DNA of 64,000 bases from Dyadobacter fermentans DSM 18053 (GTDB lineage: Bacteria > Bacteroidota > Bacteroidia > Cytophagales > Spirosomataceae), in the NCBI RefSeq assembly GCF_000023125.1, contig NC_013037.1, positions 248,001 to 312,000 on the forward strand, written 5' to 3'. Shown here in pieces: positions 18,394 through 27,766 of this stretch. The notes under the pieces are model-generated. The model was not told where the DNA came from. It worked only from the letters and a program-made list of their open reading frames with translations, and did not search any database. A program made the position numbers and the translations under genes. Each line of letters begins with the position of its first letter. Position 1 is the first letter of the stretch.

Positions 18394-19035
18394 ATGTCGA
18401 ACGATCTGGATATTACCAAACGAATCGCCGAGCTGCTTCTCGAAGCACAGGCCATCAAGCTAAGCCCCGAAAAGCCGTTCCAATGGAGCTCAGGCTGGTT
18501 TTCGCCCATTTACTGCGACAACCGCGTCGCATTGTCGTACCCCGACACGCGCACGTTCATCAAAAAGGCGCTGGCCGGGGTGATCCGGGAGAAATACCCG
18601 CATGCGCAGGCCGTGGTAGGCGTCGCGACCGGCGGTATCGCACAGGGCGCATTGGTAGCCGATCTGCTCGAATTGCCGTTCGCCTACGTCCGACCAGAGC
18701 CTAAAAAGCACGGAATGGGCAACCAGATAGAAGGCAGGCTGGAAAAAGGCCAGTCGGTGGTAATCATCGAAGACCTCATCTCGACCGGCGGAAGCTCCCT
18801 CAAAACGGTGGACGCCCTGCGCGAAGCCGGCATCGAAGTAGGCGGAATGGTGGCGATCTTCACCTACGGTTTCCAGGTTGCAGCCGATAATTTCACCGCC
18901 AAAAATGTAGAACTCCACACCATCAGCAACTACAACGCGCTGATCGAAGTGGCATTAGAGCACAAATACGTATCCGAAGCACAGCTGGAAAGCCTCGCCG
19001 CATGGCGAGTAGCGCCGGAGGGCTGGGGGAGGTAG
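18394..19035 (+). CDS. pyrE: Orotate phosphoribosyltransferase
   Basis: Joins orotate and PRPP to give orotidine 5'-monophosphate in pyrimidine synthesis. The 213-residue product has the PRPP loop VVIIEDLISTGGSSLKTVDAL near residue 125 and a conserved YVRPEPKKHGMGNQIEG catalytic loop near 100. Its ATG is 2 bp after the stop of the membrane protein gene, suggesting translational coupling. It ends 7 bp before the heptamer-phased palindrome, which may act as its transcription stop. Confidence 0.95.
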   Translation: MSNDLDITKRIAELLLEAQAIKLSPEKPFQWSSGWFSPIYCDNRVALSYPDTRTFIKKALAGVIREKYPHAQAVVGVATGGIAQGALVADLLELPFAYVRPEPKKHGMGNQIEGRLEKGQSVVIIEDLISTGGSSLKTVDALREAGIEVGGMVAIFTYGFQVAADNFTAKNVELHTISNYNALIEVALEHKYVSEAQLESLAAWRVAPEGWGR

Positions 19036-19042
19036 GTAATTG

Positions 19043-19185
19043 GCTATAAGCTGTAAGCTATAAGCTATAAGCTATAAGCTATATGCTATATGCAGTAAGC
19101 CGTAGGCGATAAGCGGTACATTTACATTTGTACACCGCTTACAGCCTACGGCTTATAGCTTACAGCTTATAGCTTACAGCCTACC
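19043..19185. repeat. Heptamer-phased giant palindrome
   Basis: Eleven 7-bp units of consensus GCTATAA run from 19043 to 19119 (for example GCTATAA, GCTGTAA, GCTATAT, GCAGTAA, GCCGTAG). They turn round in a 10-base AT-rich loop (19120-19129) and continue as eight units of the complement (GCTTACA, GCTTATA, GCCTACG) to 19185. About 56 bp per arm can pair, with scattered mismatches. It fills the space between convergent pyrE and the aldo/keto reductase and overlaps the reductase stop codon. Confidence 0.9.
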
Positions 19186-20203
19186 CCCTATGATTATCCA
19201 AACTCTCATAAAGCCCCCCAAACGCTTCTTCCTTCACGCCGTCGGATTTCAGGAATTCGTGGGGGAAGCCTAGTTCTATTTTACTCACTTCGTCCAGCTT
19301 GCGCAGGGCTTCTTCGGGCAGGCGGAAATCCAGGCAGCCCAGTGAGTCAATCAGTTGTTTTTCTTTCGATGCGCCGATGATCGGGATCATGACCTGATCG
19401 CGGTGGCGGGTCCAGTTGATCGCTACTTGCGCGGGCGTTACGCCTAGCTCATTAGCCACGTCTACGACGGTTTGTGCGATCATGCTGCTTTCTTCGTTCC
19501 GGCGCGTGCTGTTGTCGGGCACACGGCCGGTTTCGCCGCGCAGGTATTTGCCCGTCAGCGCGCCGCCGCCGATTGCGCCCCAGGGAGTTACGGCCAGGTC
19601 AAGCGCTTTGGCCATCGGGAGCAGATCGCGCTCCGGCGTGCGTTGCAGCAGCGAGTACTCGAACTGAATGGCCGCGAAAGCATTCCAGCCACGAAAATCG
19701 GCAATGGTGTTGGCCTGCGAAACGACCCAGGCGGGTGTGTCCGAAATGCCGATATAATGCACGATGCCGCGCGTCACGAGGTCGTCGAGCCCCCGCATAA
19801 CCTCTTCGGCAGGCGTGGTGTTGTCCCACATGTGTACCCAAAGGAGGTCGATGTACTCGGTATTGAGGCGTTTGAGGCTCGATGTTACAGAGCGCATCAT
19901 GTTCTTGCGGTGGTTGCCGGCGAAGTTGAGGTCGTCGTTACGGTCTTTCAATGTGAACTTCGTGGCCAGCACGAAATGGTCGCGGTCGGTTTCGATAAAC
20001 TCGCCCACATATTTCTCCGAAGTGCCCTCGGTGTAGCGGTTGGCAGTGTCGATGAAGGTACCTCCTGCGTTGGCGAAAGCTTCGAAAATCTTGTAGCTTT
20101 CATGTTTATCTGCGCCCCATCCCCAGTCTTTTCCGAATGTCATGGCTCCCAGACAAACCTCCGAAACCCGCAAACCCGAGCGGCCTAATAATTGATAACG
20201 CAT
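19181..20203 (-). CDS. Aldo/keto reductase
   Basis: A 340-residue TIM-barrel NAD(P)H-dependent oxidoreductase. The family signs are FIDTANRYTEGTSEKYVG (catalytic D and Y) near residue 52, VLATKF (K) near 80, WVHMWDN (H) near 123, and a cofactor-binding tail with GASKEKQLIDSLGCLD. The substrate is not predictable. It is monocistronic, and its final codons overlap the right end of the heptamer palindrome. A second, frameshifted relative lies at 59104-59948. Confidence 0.9.
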   Translation of the reverse strand: MRYQLLGRSGLRVSEVCLGAMTFGKDWGWGADKHESYKIFEAFANAGGTFIDTANRYTEGTSEKYVGEFIETDRDHFVLATKFTLKDRNDDLNFAGNHRKNMMRSVTSSLKRLNTEYIDLLWVHMWDNTTPAEEVMRGLDDLVTRGIVHYIGISDTPAWVVSQANTIADFRGWNAFAAIQFEYSLLQRTPERDLLPMAKALDLAVTPWGAIGGGALTGKYLRGETGRVPDNSTRRNEESSMIAQTVVDVANELGVTPAQVAINWTRHRDQVMIPIIGASKEKQLIDSLGCLDFRLPEEALRKLDEVSKIELGFPHEFLKSDGVKEEAFGGLYESLDNHRG

Positions 20204-20344
20204 AGTAATTTATGATGATTTTTGGTAAAGATATAGCACCGGAAACTTCCCGAACACGGTTAATTTTTGTCCTGCAAAGTTATACCCTTACCCGCCAAAT
20301 GTATTTATATTGTAGCAAAATTTGGATCTTTTACCCCGCACTCA

Positions 20345-22444
20345 ATGATCGACGTTGCCTATCCTTACTTTGATACCAATCTCAGTTGGCTTTCGAATAA
20401 TTACAGATTACTGCTGGAAGCGAACGACGAAACGGTACCGGTGAGGGAGCGATTGCGGTTTTTGGGGATATATGCTTATCAAACGAAAGAGTTTTATCGC
20501 GTGCGCGTCCCCAACCTGCTGGCAATGGGTGAAGTGAGCAACGATATCCGCTCCAAACTGAATATTTTCCCCGAGTCGCTGCTGGAACACGTGTACGAAA
20601 CCGTTGAAAACCAGCTGCGCGAGTTCAACGACATTCTTATTGATGGTATCCTGCCCGCATTGCTCGAACAGGGTGTGCATTTGTACTACCGCGAGGCATT
20701 CGTGCCCGACCATGCCGTGTTCGCCAGGCGCTTTTTCCTCGACAAGCTCTTCCGCTATCTGCAACCCGTTTTCCTCGATAGCCGCCGTACGCTCAAAACG
20801 CCTGCATTTGAATCGAAGCAGCTGTACCTGATCGTACGGATGCAGCACCGCGAAGATGCGGAGGAGGATTGGTATGCGTCTGTGAATGTGCCTTCGGAGC
20901 ATTTCGGGCGGTTTTTGGAGCTCCCGGAGTGGGAGGGGAAGCGCCATGTGGCGTTTATGGAAGATGTGATCCGCGAAAATCTGCCCGTACTTTTCCCCGG
21001 CTACCAAATTCTCGAAAGCTATGCCCTGCGTGTGGAGCGCGAGACGGAGCTCACCATCGAGGACGAATACCCGATACAGGTCGCGCAGCGCATTCTCAAA
21101 CAGCTCGAAAAGCGGAATTTTGTGCAGCCGTCACAATATTTTTACGAGTCGGGCATGCCGCTGTATGTGCGTGAATACCTGGTGGGGAAGGTAGCAATCC
21201 CGATGAACGATTTCCACGAGCGGGGCGACTACTTGTATATGCAGGACCTGGCGAAGTTTCCGGTGCTGTCCCGCCGGCTCGATTACCCCTACCAGCGACC
21301 GGTGCAAAACCCCGAGTTCGACGAAACAAAGTCGGTTTTCGAGGTAATCCAGCAGGGCGATCAGATGCTGCATTTGCCGTATCAATCCTATGAGCCCATC
21401 GTGCGGTTTTTCAATGAGGCTGCCGTAGATCCGCATGTGCGCGAGATTCACGTTTCATTGTATAAAATAAGCCCTAATTCATTTATCCTCAATTCGTTAA
21501 TCACCGCTTCGAAAAACGGCAAGCGCGTGACGACTTATGTGGAGCTGAATACCAAGCTCGACATTCAGGAGAATCTGCAATGGTCTAAAAAGATGCGGGA
21601 CGCCGGTGTGAAAATCCTGCTCAGCGTTCCTGGGCTGAAAGTGCATGCGAAAATGGCACTGGTAAAACGAAAAGTGCAAAAGGGCTGGGAGCGATATGCA
21701 TTCCTGGGTACCGGCGGGTTTTACCGGTTGACCAGCCGGGAAATCGTCGACCACGCATTGCTCACCTCACACCGCGAGCTGACCAATGAGCTGGAATTGC
21801 TTTTCGGTTATCTATCGACACAGGATGAGCCGAAGAAATACAAATACCTGCCGTTCAATAACCTGTACGTCACGCAGTTTAACCTTCAAAAGCGGCTGCT
21901 CGATCTGATGGACCGCGAGATCGCGAACTGCAATGCGGGCCTTAAATCATTCATTACCATTAAAATCAACCAGTTGCAGGATCACATGCTGATCGATAAA
22001 CTATATCAGGCGGGCCAGGCTGGCGTACCCGTGCATGTGATCGTGAGCGAGAGCTGCGGGCTGATTTCGGGATTGCCGTCCATCAGCGATAACATCGTCG
22101 TGAGCAGGCACGTGGACCGGTACATCGAAAACACACGGATATTTCACTTCGGCAACCGCGGGAACGACGAAATCTACCTGACGTCCTGCGACTGGACTCA
22201 CCGGAATCTGCACCGGCGGGTTGATGTGTGTTTCCCGGTGTTGGACGAAACCCTGAAAAACCAGATGCGGACGGTGCTCCGGAACTACGTGAACGACAAC
22301 CAGAAATCGGTGCGGCTGGACCTTTACCAGAACAACCTGCGCATTGCCGACGACTCGCGCGGAAAGGTGCGTGCGCAGGAAGCGAACTACCGGCTAGTGG
22401 AGAAAATTGAGCGGAATGGATTGTCCAGACGTTCAGAAATATAA
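20345..22444 (+). CDS. Polyphosphate kinase 1-like protein, divergent
   Basis: A 699-residue PPK1-type protein; PPK1 makes polyphosphate from ATP. The ATG at 20345 (MIDVAYPYFDTNLSWL) matches family N-termini; the open frame upstream to 20267 is discarded. The autophosphorylated histidine is present (LKVHAKMAL, H434), and DWTHRNLHRRVDV near 625 fits the family. However, the usual TGNFNEKTAR-like loop reads GTGGFYRLTSR, and the position of the second conserved histidine (E. coli H592) seems to be N596 in RYIENTRI. It may be a paralogue with weak or changed activity. No ppx is adjacent. Confidence 0.8.
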   Translation: MIDVAYPYFDTNLSWLSNNYRLLLEANDETVPVRERLRFLGIYAYQTKEFYRVRVPNLLAMGEVSNDIRSKLNIFPESLLEHVYETVENQLREFNDILIDGILPALLEQGVHLYYREAFVPDHAVFARRFFLDKLFRYLQPVFLDSRRTLKTPAFESKQLYLIVRMQHREDAEEDWYASVNVPSEHFGRFLELPEWEGKRHVAFMEDVIRENLPVLFPGYQILESYALRVERETELTIEDEYPIQVAQRILKQLEKRNFVQPSQYFYESGMPLYVREYLVGKVAIPMNDFHERGDYLYMQDLAKFPVLSRRLDYPYQRPVQNPEFDETKSVFEVIQQGDQMLHLPYQSYEPIVRFFNEAAVDPHVREIHVSLYKISPNSFILNSLITASKNGKRVTTYVELNTKLDIQENLQWSKKMRDAGVKILLSVPGLKVHAKMALVKRKVQKGWERYAFLGTGGFYRLTSREIVDHALLTSHRELTNELELLFGYLSTQDEPKKYKYLPFNNLYVTQFNLQKRLLDLMDREIANCNAGLKSFITIKINQLQDHMLIDKLYQAGQAGVPVHVIVSESCGLISGLPSISDNIVVSRHVDRYIENTRIFHFGNRGNDEIYLTSCDWTHRNLHRRVDVCFPVLDETLKNQMRTVLRNYVNDNQKSVRLDLYQNNLRIADDSRGKVRAQEANYRLVEKIERNGLSRRSEI

Positions 22445-22576
22445 ACTTTCCGGCGGCTTAAAAAAATTTTACCGGCATTAAATTTCTGAATCGCCTGTCA
22501 GATTTAATGGACGGCGTTTGTAGAAAATGTAAAGAAATTTTCAGCGGATTTTTTCGTTGTTGCCGCTCATATGGTC

Positions 22577-22607
22577 TTGAAGTGTAAGGGGTATATCATT
22601 ATATTTG
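22577..22607 (+). promoter_or_regulatory. Promoter of the TetR gene with flanking direct repeats
   Basis: TTG at 22577-22579, 20-bp spacer, TATATTTG at 22600-22607. The octamer ATATCATT occurs at 22593-22600 and again at 22613-22620, exactly 20 bp apart on the same face of the helix and bracketing the -7 box. This may be an operator for autoregulation. Confidence 0.6.
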
Positions 22608-22651
22608 AAAACATATCATTTCTGAATCAATCCTAAAAGACACTTTTAAGC

Positions 22652-23245
22652 ATGGGAATAGTAGAGCGAAGAGAGCGGCTTAGAATACAGGTACGCTCAG
22701 ACATCGTGAAAACAGCCAAGGACATTGCCAGGGAAGATGGCTGGACGGCTGTTTCGATTCGCAAAATTGCTGATGTGATTGAATACAGCCCGCCTATTCT
22801 CTACGAATATTTCGAAAGCAAGGACAAACTGCTGGAAGCCATCCGTATGGAAGGTTTCGATTATTTGCAGGCGGAGTTCGTGAAGATAAAAGGCCATTTC
22901 AGCAACCCGCAGAAGCAGCTCGTGGAAGTGGCGCAGACGATCTGGCATTTCGCCGTCGAAAACCCGGAGGTTTTCCAGGTGATGTTCAACCTCGAAGGCG
23001 CTTATTGCGATTCGAAAAAGGCTTATGGCCACGCGATGAGCATCAAGGATAACCCGGTTTGGGAAATGATCGCAGGGCTCCGTCCGAAATCCGGGGAGCT
23101 CGTTACGAAGACTTATTATGAATGGTGGTGCCTCACTTTCGGGTTTATCAGCATTACCATGACTACACAGCCACGTTACGCATTTCCGCAGGCTGAGCCT
23201 GTGTATATGGAAGGCATCCGGAGATTTATCCGGAGTATTATGTAA
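22652..23245 (+). CDS. TetR/AcrR family transcriptional regulator
   Basis: A 197-residue dimeric repressor-type protein. The N-terminal helix-turn-helix covers residues ~15-62 ([28 protein letters not shown] in short pieces), with the conserved [13 protein letters not shown] ending. The C-terminal ligand domain resembles TetR_C_33-like members, with [15 protein letters not shown]. Its 3' end overlaps the convergent serine acetyltransferase gene by 8 bp. No obvious target operon is adjacent; autoregulation is suggested by the repeats at its promoter. Confidence 0.88.
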   Translation: MGIVERRERLRIQVRSDIVKTAKDIAREDGWTAVSIRKIADVIEYSPPILYEYFESKDKLLEAIRMEGFDYLQAEFVKIKGHFSNPQKQLVEVAQTIWHFAVENPEVFQVMFNLEGAYCDSKKAYGHAMSIKDNPVWEMIAGLRPKSGELVTKTYYEWWCLTFGFISITMTTQPRYAFPQAEPVYMEGIRRFIRSIM

Positions 23246-24071
23246 CAGAAGGGGCCGAATGCTGGCGTATCTCTATTTTGCTCTGGTGATAAACCAGCGA
23301 AAATGGAGGTACGCTTTTTGTTAACCAGGCATTCCCGCCGATGATGGAATCGTGGCCAATCACGGTTTCCCCGCCCAGAATGGTTGCATTCGCATACACC
23401 ACCACATTATCCTCGATCGTCGGATGCCGCTTGTGCGATGCAAGCGACTTCGAAACGTGCGTCGCGCCGAGCGTTACGCCCTGGTACAACTTCACATTAT
23501 TGCCGATATGGGTTGTTTCGCCGATCACGACGCCTGTGCCGTGGTCGATGAAAAATGAATGGCCGATGGTCGCATTCGGGTGAATGTCGATGCCCGTCTG
23601 GCTGTGGGCAAACTCCGTGAGCATGCGCGGCAGCAGCGGAATACCGCATTTGGCAAACGAATGCGCGAAGCGATAAGTAGCAATGGCCATAAAGCCCGGG
23701 TACACCGAAATCACCTCTTCGATGCTCACCGAAGCGGGGTCGTTGTCGGTAATGGACTTGGCGTCGGTCAGCAGCGATTCGTAAATGCCCGGGATCTGCG
23801 CAAACACCTCATCAAGGATTTCTTGCGTGTCGCGATTGAGCTGAGGGAGCAGCGGTTGCAGCATGCAATTCAGATCATTGCGTAAGTCGGCATACTTCAT
23901 CGCCAGGTCCTTTGCAGGGCAGCTGGGGCAATCCTTACTGATCGGGAAAAGGAAGTTGATCAGGTTCTGGATAAATTTCCCCGCGTCCTGCCTGGACGGC
24001 AGCTTGTACCTGTATTTTTCATTCTGCGCGGTAAGTCGCTCAAAAAAAACTGCTTGGTGGGTGGCTGTCAT
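23238..24071 (-). CDS. epsC: Serine O-acetyltransferase
   Basis: Acetylates L-serine with acetyl-CoA, the first step of cysteine synthesis. The 277-residue protein has a helical N-terminal domain and a left-handed beta-helix of hexapeptide repeats from ~residue 165: [38 protein letters not shown] and [12 protein letters not shown]. Catalytic histidines are visible in these turns. It is the EpsC/SATase type common in Bacteroidota. Its stop overlaps the convergent TetR gene by 8 bp, with no room for a terminator. cysK is not nearby. Confidence 0.92.
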   Translation of the reverse strand: MTATHQAVFFERLTAQNEKYRYKLPSRQDAGKFIQNLINFLFPISKDCPSCPAKDLAMKYADLRNDLNCMLQPLLPQLNRDTQEILDEVFAQIPGIYESLLTDAKSITDNDPASVSIEEVISVYPGFMAIATYRFAHSFAKCGIPLLPRMLTEFAHSQTGIDIHPNATIGHSFFIDHGTGVVIGETTHIGNNVKLYQGVTLGATHVSKSLASHKRHPTIEDNVVVYANATILGGETVIGHDSIIGGNAWLTKSVPPFSLVYHQSKIEIRQHSAPSVT

Positions 24072-24267
24072 TAAAATAGAGGTTGAAATAGACCGTTAAC
24101 CTATTGCTGGCATTTCATTTGCATATCCAACAACGAAATGGATTGAAAAATTTTAAAAGTGGCGTTTTCTTTTTCAAAAAGGCCAATTGTCAGTTTTTTA
24201 TCCTGATAAAATCGTATATTGAAATATCCTGTGAATTTAGGAAATAAGGCAAGATTCTTTACGACGT

Positions 24268-25179
24268 ATGTTAAGTTTTAAATTACTTCGTTCGGCTATC
24301 CTGTTCCTTTTTTTATCTGCTTCACTGAGCTCCTGCTTTTCGCGGTACATTATTTCGGCCAAGGAAGTGAGGAGGCATTATGCTGATAAAAAGGTCAAAC
24401 CGAAGGAAATATTCATCAAGAACGACACACTTTCACTCAGTCTGGCCAGCATGGGGCCCGATACACTCCCGATGCTGCTGCTCATTCACGGTGCGCCCGG
24501 CTCGCTCTGGGGTTACATGAACCTGATGGACGATGAGGACCTGCAAAAGCATTTCCACATTGTATCCGTCGACAGGGTGGGTTATGGTAAATCGCGGCTG
24601 AAAAAGAAGCGGTACGTCACCTCCATCGCTACCCAGGCCAACGCCTTGCTGCCCGTCTTTTCGCTCAATAAAAGTGGCCAGAAGGTAATCGTGCTGGGCC
24701 GTTCGTACGGTGCGCCGATCGCCGCCAAGCTGGTGGCCATGGCCCCGGACCAGGTGAAGGAGCTGATCATGGTCTCGCCCGTGATCGACCCTGAAACCGA
24801 GCGCTTCTTCTGGTTCTCGAAATGGGGACGGATGAGCTTTGTACAGCTCTTCCTGCCCAGGGCATTCAACGCCGCCACCGCCGAGAAATACAGCCACGCC
24901 GACGAACTTCGCAAACTCCTGCCTGTTTGGGAAAAAATCGACGTTCCCACGACGGTCATCCAGGGCGGAAACGACTGGATCGCCGACCCTACGAACATCG
25001 ATTTTGCCAAGAGACATATCAAAAGCAAGCGTGCGCAATACATATTCTTGTACAATGCGGGGCACATGATCACATTTTCACACGCGAATATGATCAAGGA
25101 GATGCTCCTGAAAAGCCGTTTGTTCCAGGACAAGATCGCGCTCGACGTGGAGCCGCGGGAGGAGGATATGGGCAATTAA
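24268..25179 (+). CDS. Alpha/beta hydrolase lipoprotein
   Basis: A 303-residue exported protein. A lipoprotein signal ends in the lipobox LSSC (cysteine near residue 23). The hydrolase fold is shown by LLLIHGAPGSLWGYMN (oxyanion region), VSVDRVGYGKS, the nucleophile elbow GRSYGAP, an acid in GGNDWIADP, and a late histidine in NAGHMITFSH. Substrate unknown. It is monocistronic, with a strong terminator after it. The 196-bp upstream region is AT-rich and shows no clear promoter or operator. Confidence 0.85.
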   Translation: MLSFKLLRSAILFLFLSASLSSCFSRYIISAKEVRRHYADKKVKPKEIFIKNDTLSLSLASMGPDTLPMLLLIHGAPGSLWGYMNLMDDEDLQKHFHIVSVDRVGYGKSRLKKKRYVTSIATQANALLPVFSLNKSGQKVIVLGRSYGAPIAAKLVAMAPDQVKELIMVSPVIDPETERFFWFSKWGRMSFVQLFLPRAFNAATAEKYSHADELRKLLPVWEKIDVPTTVIQGGNDWIADPTNIDFAKRHIKSKRAQYIFLYNAGHMITFSHANMIKEMLLKSRLFQDKIALDVEPREEDMGN

Positions 25180-25201
25180 AGCCAACATTAATGGACAAAA
25201 G

Positions 25202-25232
25202 AAAGCGGCAGGTCATTCAACCTGCCGCTTTT
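25202..25232 (+). terminator. Intrinsic terminator of the lipoprotein hydrolase
   Basis: A 12-bp perfect stem (AAAGCGGCAGGT / ACCTGCCGCTTT) with a 6-base loop and trailing TTC. It may also work towards the minus strand. Confidence 0.9.
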
Positions 25233-25336
25233 CTGTTCATAATTAACCTATGGTAATACGTGAAAATGAATTTCACCTAAAACAACTATATCCATAGGAC
25301 GAAATTCGTTTCCCTCACCATTACAGGAAGGGAATT

Positions 25337-26431
25337 TTATCTCAATACTTTCTGTGTTACAGCGTCCTTTTCGTTGCTCGCGCGGATGAGGTACACACCT
25401 CTCACGAGATTTCGCATGTCAAATTCCTGCTGGATCGCAATCTCGGGGACTTTGGTCGCTATTTCGCGGAGGACGCGGCCGTTCATATCGATCAGTTGCA
25501 AACGGATGATTGCCCGCTGCTTGCTGTACGCTTTCACGGTTACGAAGCTCTCGGTAGGCACCGGATAAGCCTCTATCGCCATCGAAACTTCCGGCGAATC
25601 TACATTGGGAATGGAAGTAACCACGCCGCCAAATTCAGACGACTCGTAAGCGGGTATTTCCACCGTTTCACCCGGCCTGTCGATCACCGTCACCATGCCT
25701 TCACGGTAGCTTTCCGAGATTTTGGCCCCATTCCGCCATTCCACAACCACCATCGCAAACAGGTAATTGCCCAGCACTTCCGGCGCCGTCCACACGAGCT
25801 TGTTCTGCTCAATGCGGAAAGTCCCGCGGGAACTTACCTCGTTCGGAAAACGGTAACTATGATCCAGCATCCGCACACCGCAGGTTCCCGGCGAAGGTTT
25901 GCTGAGCCGCGCCACTCGGATCGTAATGCTGTCGTTATCGGCAACGGATGGTTTGAGCTCTACGGAAAAAACCTGCTTCGCGCCCGCCACCATTTCGAGG
26001 TAGGGAAGCACGGGGGTTGAATTAGGCGCTTGCGTATCAATGACCGTCCAGAGAAACTGGGACGTCATCTGCGCATTCGGGAGATTCAGCATCTGGCCGC
26101 TGCGGTTATCGAGCGCGACAGAGATCTGGTAAATTCCGGAGGATGCGTAGGTGTAGGAAGTTTCAAATTCGCCGACCGAAACACCGGTGGACAGGGATGT
26201 AAGCGACGTCCTGGGAATATCTTTCGTGTCGCCGTTGCCGAGGCACGCCGTTATGGCATTGAGCGCGTTCGCAGCACCTTCCCCATTTTGCATGTCGAGA
26301 TATAGCCGCACTTTGATATTGTAGGTCTGTCCGGAGACATGGCTCGCCAGAATTTCCCCGCCCCGCAGGTGCGTCGCGTGCGCATACGCGGACAGGAGGA
26401 TCAGTAAGAGAATGCAGTAAACTGATTTCAT
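25337..26431 (-). CDS. Secreted protein with T9SS C-terminal sorting domain
   Basis: A 364-residue exported protein. The signal peptide ends near AHA (residue ~19) and is followed by THLRGGEI, a start often seen on mature Bacteroidota surface proteins. The middle is beta-rich and resembles Ig-like/cadherin-like modules, with a WTAPEVLGNYLFAMVV segment. The last ~80 residues fit the type A sorting domain of the type IX system: AYPVPTESFVTVKAYS, LQLIDMNGRVL, and a VYLIRASN-type end with the basic terminus KVLR. It is probably carried to the outer surface. Partner or ligand unknown. Confidence 0.8.
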   Translation of the reverse strand: MKSVYCILLLILLSAYAHATHLRGGEILASHVSGQTYNIKVRLYLDMQNGEGAANALNAITACLGNGDTKDIPRTSLTSLSTGVSVGEFETSYTYASSGIYQISVALDNRSGQMLNLPNAQMTSQFLWTVIDTQAPNSTPVLPYLEMVAGAKQVFSVELKPSVADNDSITIRVARLSKPSPGTCGVRMLDHSYRFPNEVSSRGTFRIEQNKLVWTAPEVLGNYLFAMVVVEWRNGAKISESYREGMVTVIDRPGETVEIPAYESSEFGGVVTSIPNVDSPEVSMAIEAYPVPTESFVTVKAYSKQRAIIRLQLIDMNGRVLREIATKVPEIAIQQEFDMRNLVRGVYLIRASNEKDAVTQKVLR

Positions 26432-26568
26432 ATGAGAGGAAAAGAAGCCGTGAGGTTACAAAACTATATATGTCCAGAACGCCGGAAACGCCCGATTTTG
26501 TATGGTTTTTTTTCAAACAAATACAAAAAAAGTGCCGAGGCGGAATCGGCTTGGGATGATAGGTGATG

Positions 26569-27660
26569 TTAATCCCTATAAATCAATATTTCGCGCTTGC
26601 CATCGGCTTTGATGTAGCCCCGGTACATTCCTGCGCTGTTGAACGGCATGGCGATGTTGCCGTTGCGGTCCACGGCGATAACCCCGCCTTCTCCGCCCCG
26701 TTCGACGAGCTTTTTCATCACCACTTCATTCGCGGCGTCGGCCACGCTCATACCTTTGTATTCCATCAAAGCCGAAATGTCGTGCGCGACAACCGAGCGG
26801 ATGAAATATTCCCCATGGCCGGTCGCCGACACGGCGCAAGTGGCATTGTTGGCATACGTTCCAGCCCCGATAATGGGCGCGTCGCCGATGCGGCCGTAGC
26901 GTTTATTAGTCATCCCGCCCGTAGAAGTGCCGGCAGCAAGGTTACCATACCGGTCCAGCGCTACGCAACCCACCGTCCCAAACTTCTTTCCTTCTGTAAA
27001 AATCAGGTCGTCCACAGACCTATGTCCCGATTTCGGGGCCGTCCTGATCTTTTTTTCGTCATTTCCTCCATCCGCTTTTTTACCTTCCTTCCCATGATGA
27101 TCCAGCTCCGTTTTCTCTTGTTCTTTCGCGCGTTCCAATGCCTTGTAGCGTACGTCGGTGTGGAAATAGGAGGGATCGACGATTTCGAGTCCCTGCTCTT
27201 TGGCGAATTGCTCCGCGCCTTTGCCCGCCATCATCACGTGAACGGATTTGTCCATCACCGCAATAGCCGCGGAAATTGGGTTTTTAATGGTGGTAACACC
27301 AGCGACCGACCCGGCTTTCAGCGTTTTGCCCTCCATAATGGCCGCGTCCAGCTCGTTTTTGCCTTCATTGGTGAACACAGCACCTTTGCCGGCATTGAAC
27401 AGCGGCGAATCTTCCATGACATGAATGGCTGCTTCCACCGCCTGTACGCTCGTGCCGCCGTTTTTGAGCACTTCATAACCTTTCTGCAAGGCCAGATCGA
27501 GTCCTTCACGGTAAGCTTTTTCGCGTTCGGGTGTCATGCTGGCGCGGGTGATGGTGCCTGCTCCGCCATGTATCACGAGGGTAATCTTGTCGGAAGAATC
27601 TTGTGCGTATGCCGCAATGCAGCAGAGCGCGGCCAGTAGGGTCAGGGATAGTGTTTTCAT
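26569..27660 (-). CDS. Isoaspartyl peptidase / L-asparaginase (Ntn hydrolase)
   Basis: A 363-residue exported Ntn-hydrolase. The signal peptide ends near AYA (residue ~19). The precursor is cut before the catalytic threonine T229 in GTVGCVALD; GTSTGGMTNKRYGRIGDAP follows, as in family members. It removes beta-aspartyl residues or deamidates asparagine. Residues ~185-222 before the cut site form a long charged linker (KEQEKTELDHHGKEG and on) that is probably disordered and removed in processing. It is monocistronic. Confidence 0.9.
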   Translation of the reverse strand: MKTLSLTLLAALCCIAAYAQDSSDKITLVIHGGAGTITRASMTPEREKAYREGLDLALQKGYEVLKNGGTSVQAVEAAIHVMEDSPLFNAGKGAVFTNEGKNELDAAIMEGKTLKAGSVAGVTTIKNPISAAIAVMDKSVHVMMAGKGAEQFAKEQGLEIVDPSYFHTDVRYKALERAKEQEKTELDHHGKEGKKADGGNDEKKIRTAPKSGHRSVDDLIFTEGKKFGTVGCVALDRYGNLAAGTSTGGMTNKRYGRIGDAPIIGAGTYANNATCAVSATGHGEYFIRSVVAHDISALMEYKGMSVADAANEVVMKKLVERGGEGGVIAVDRNGNIAMPFNSAGMYRGYIKADGKREILIYRD

Positions 27661-27766
27661 GTGGTAGTAATTTGAGTGATTATGTCAAATCTAATAACTT
27701 AAATCATGGATTGCTATCGGACTGATATTCGGCGGGTTCGGGTCCGGCACGTGGGAAAGGGCTTTT

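Noticed and set aside
19043..19185. Possible CRISPR array
   Set aside because: The repeat unit is 7 bp with no spacers, the array reverses direction in the middle, and no cas genes are near.
23238..23245. 8-bp overlap of TetR and epsC read as an annotation error
   Set aside because: Both stop codons are clear and both proteins end where their families end, so a true tail-to-tail overlap is likely.
26563..27639. 358-residue plus-strand open frame
   Set aside because: Shadow of the isoaspartyl peptidase gene.
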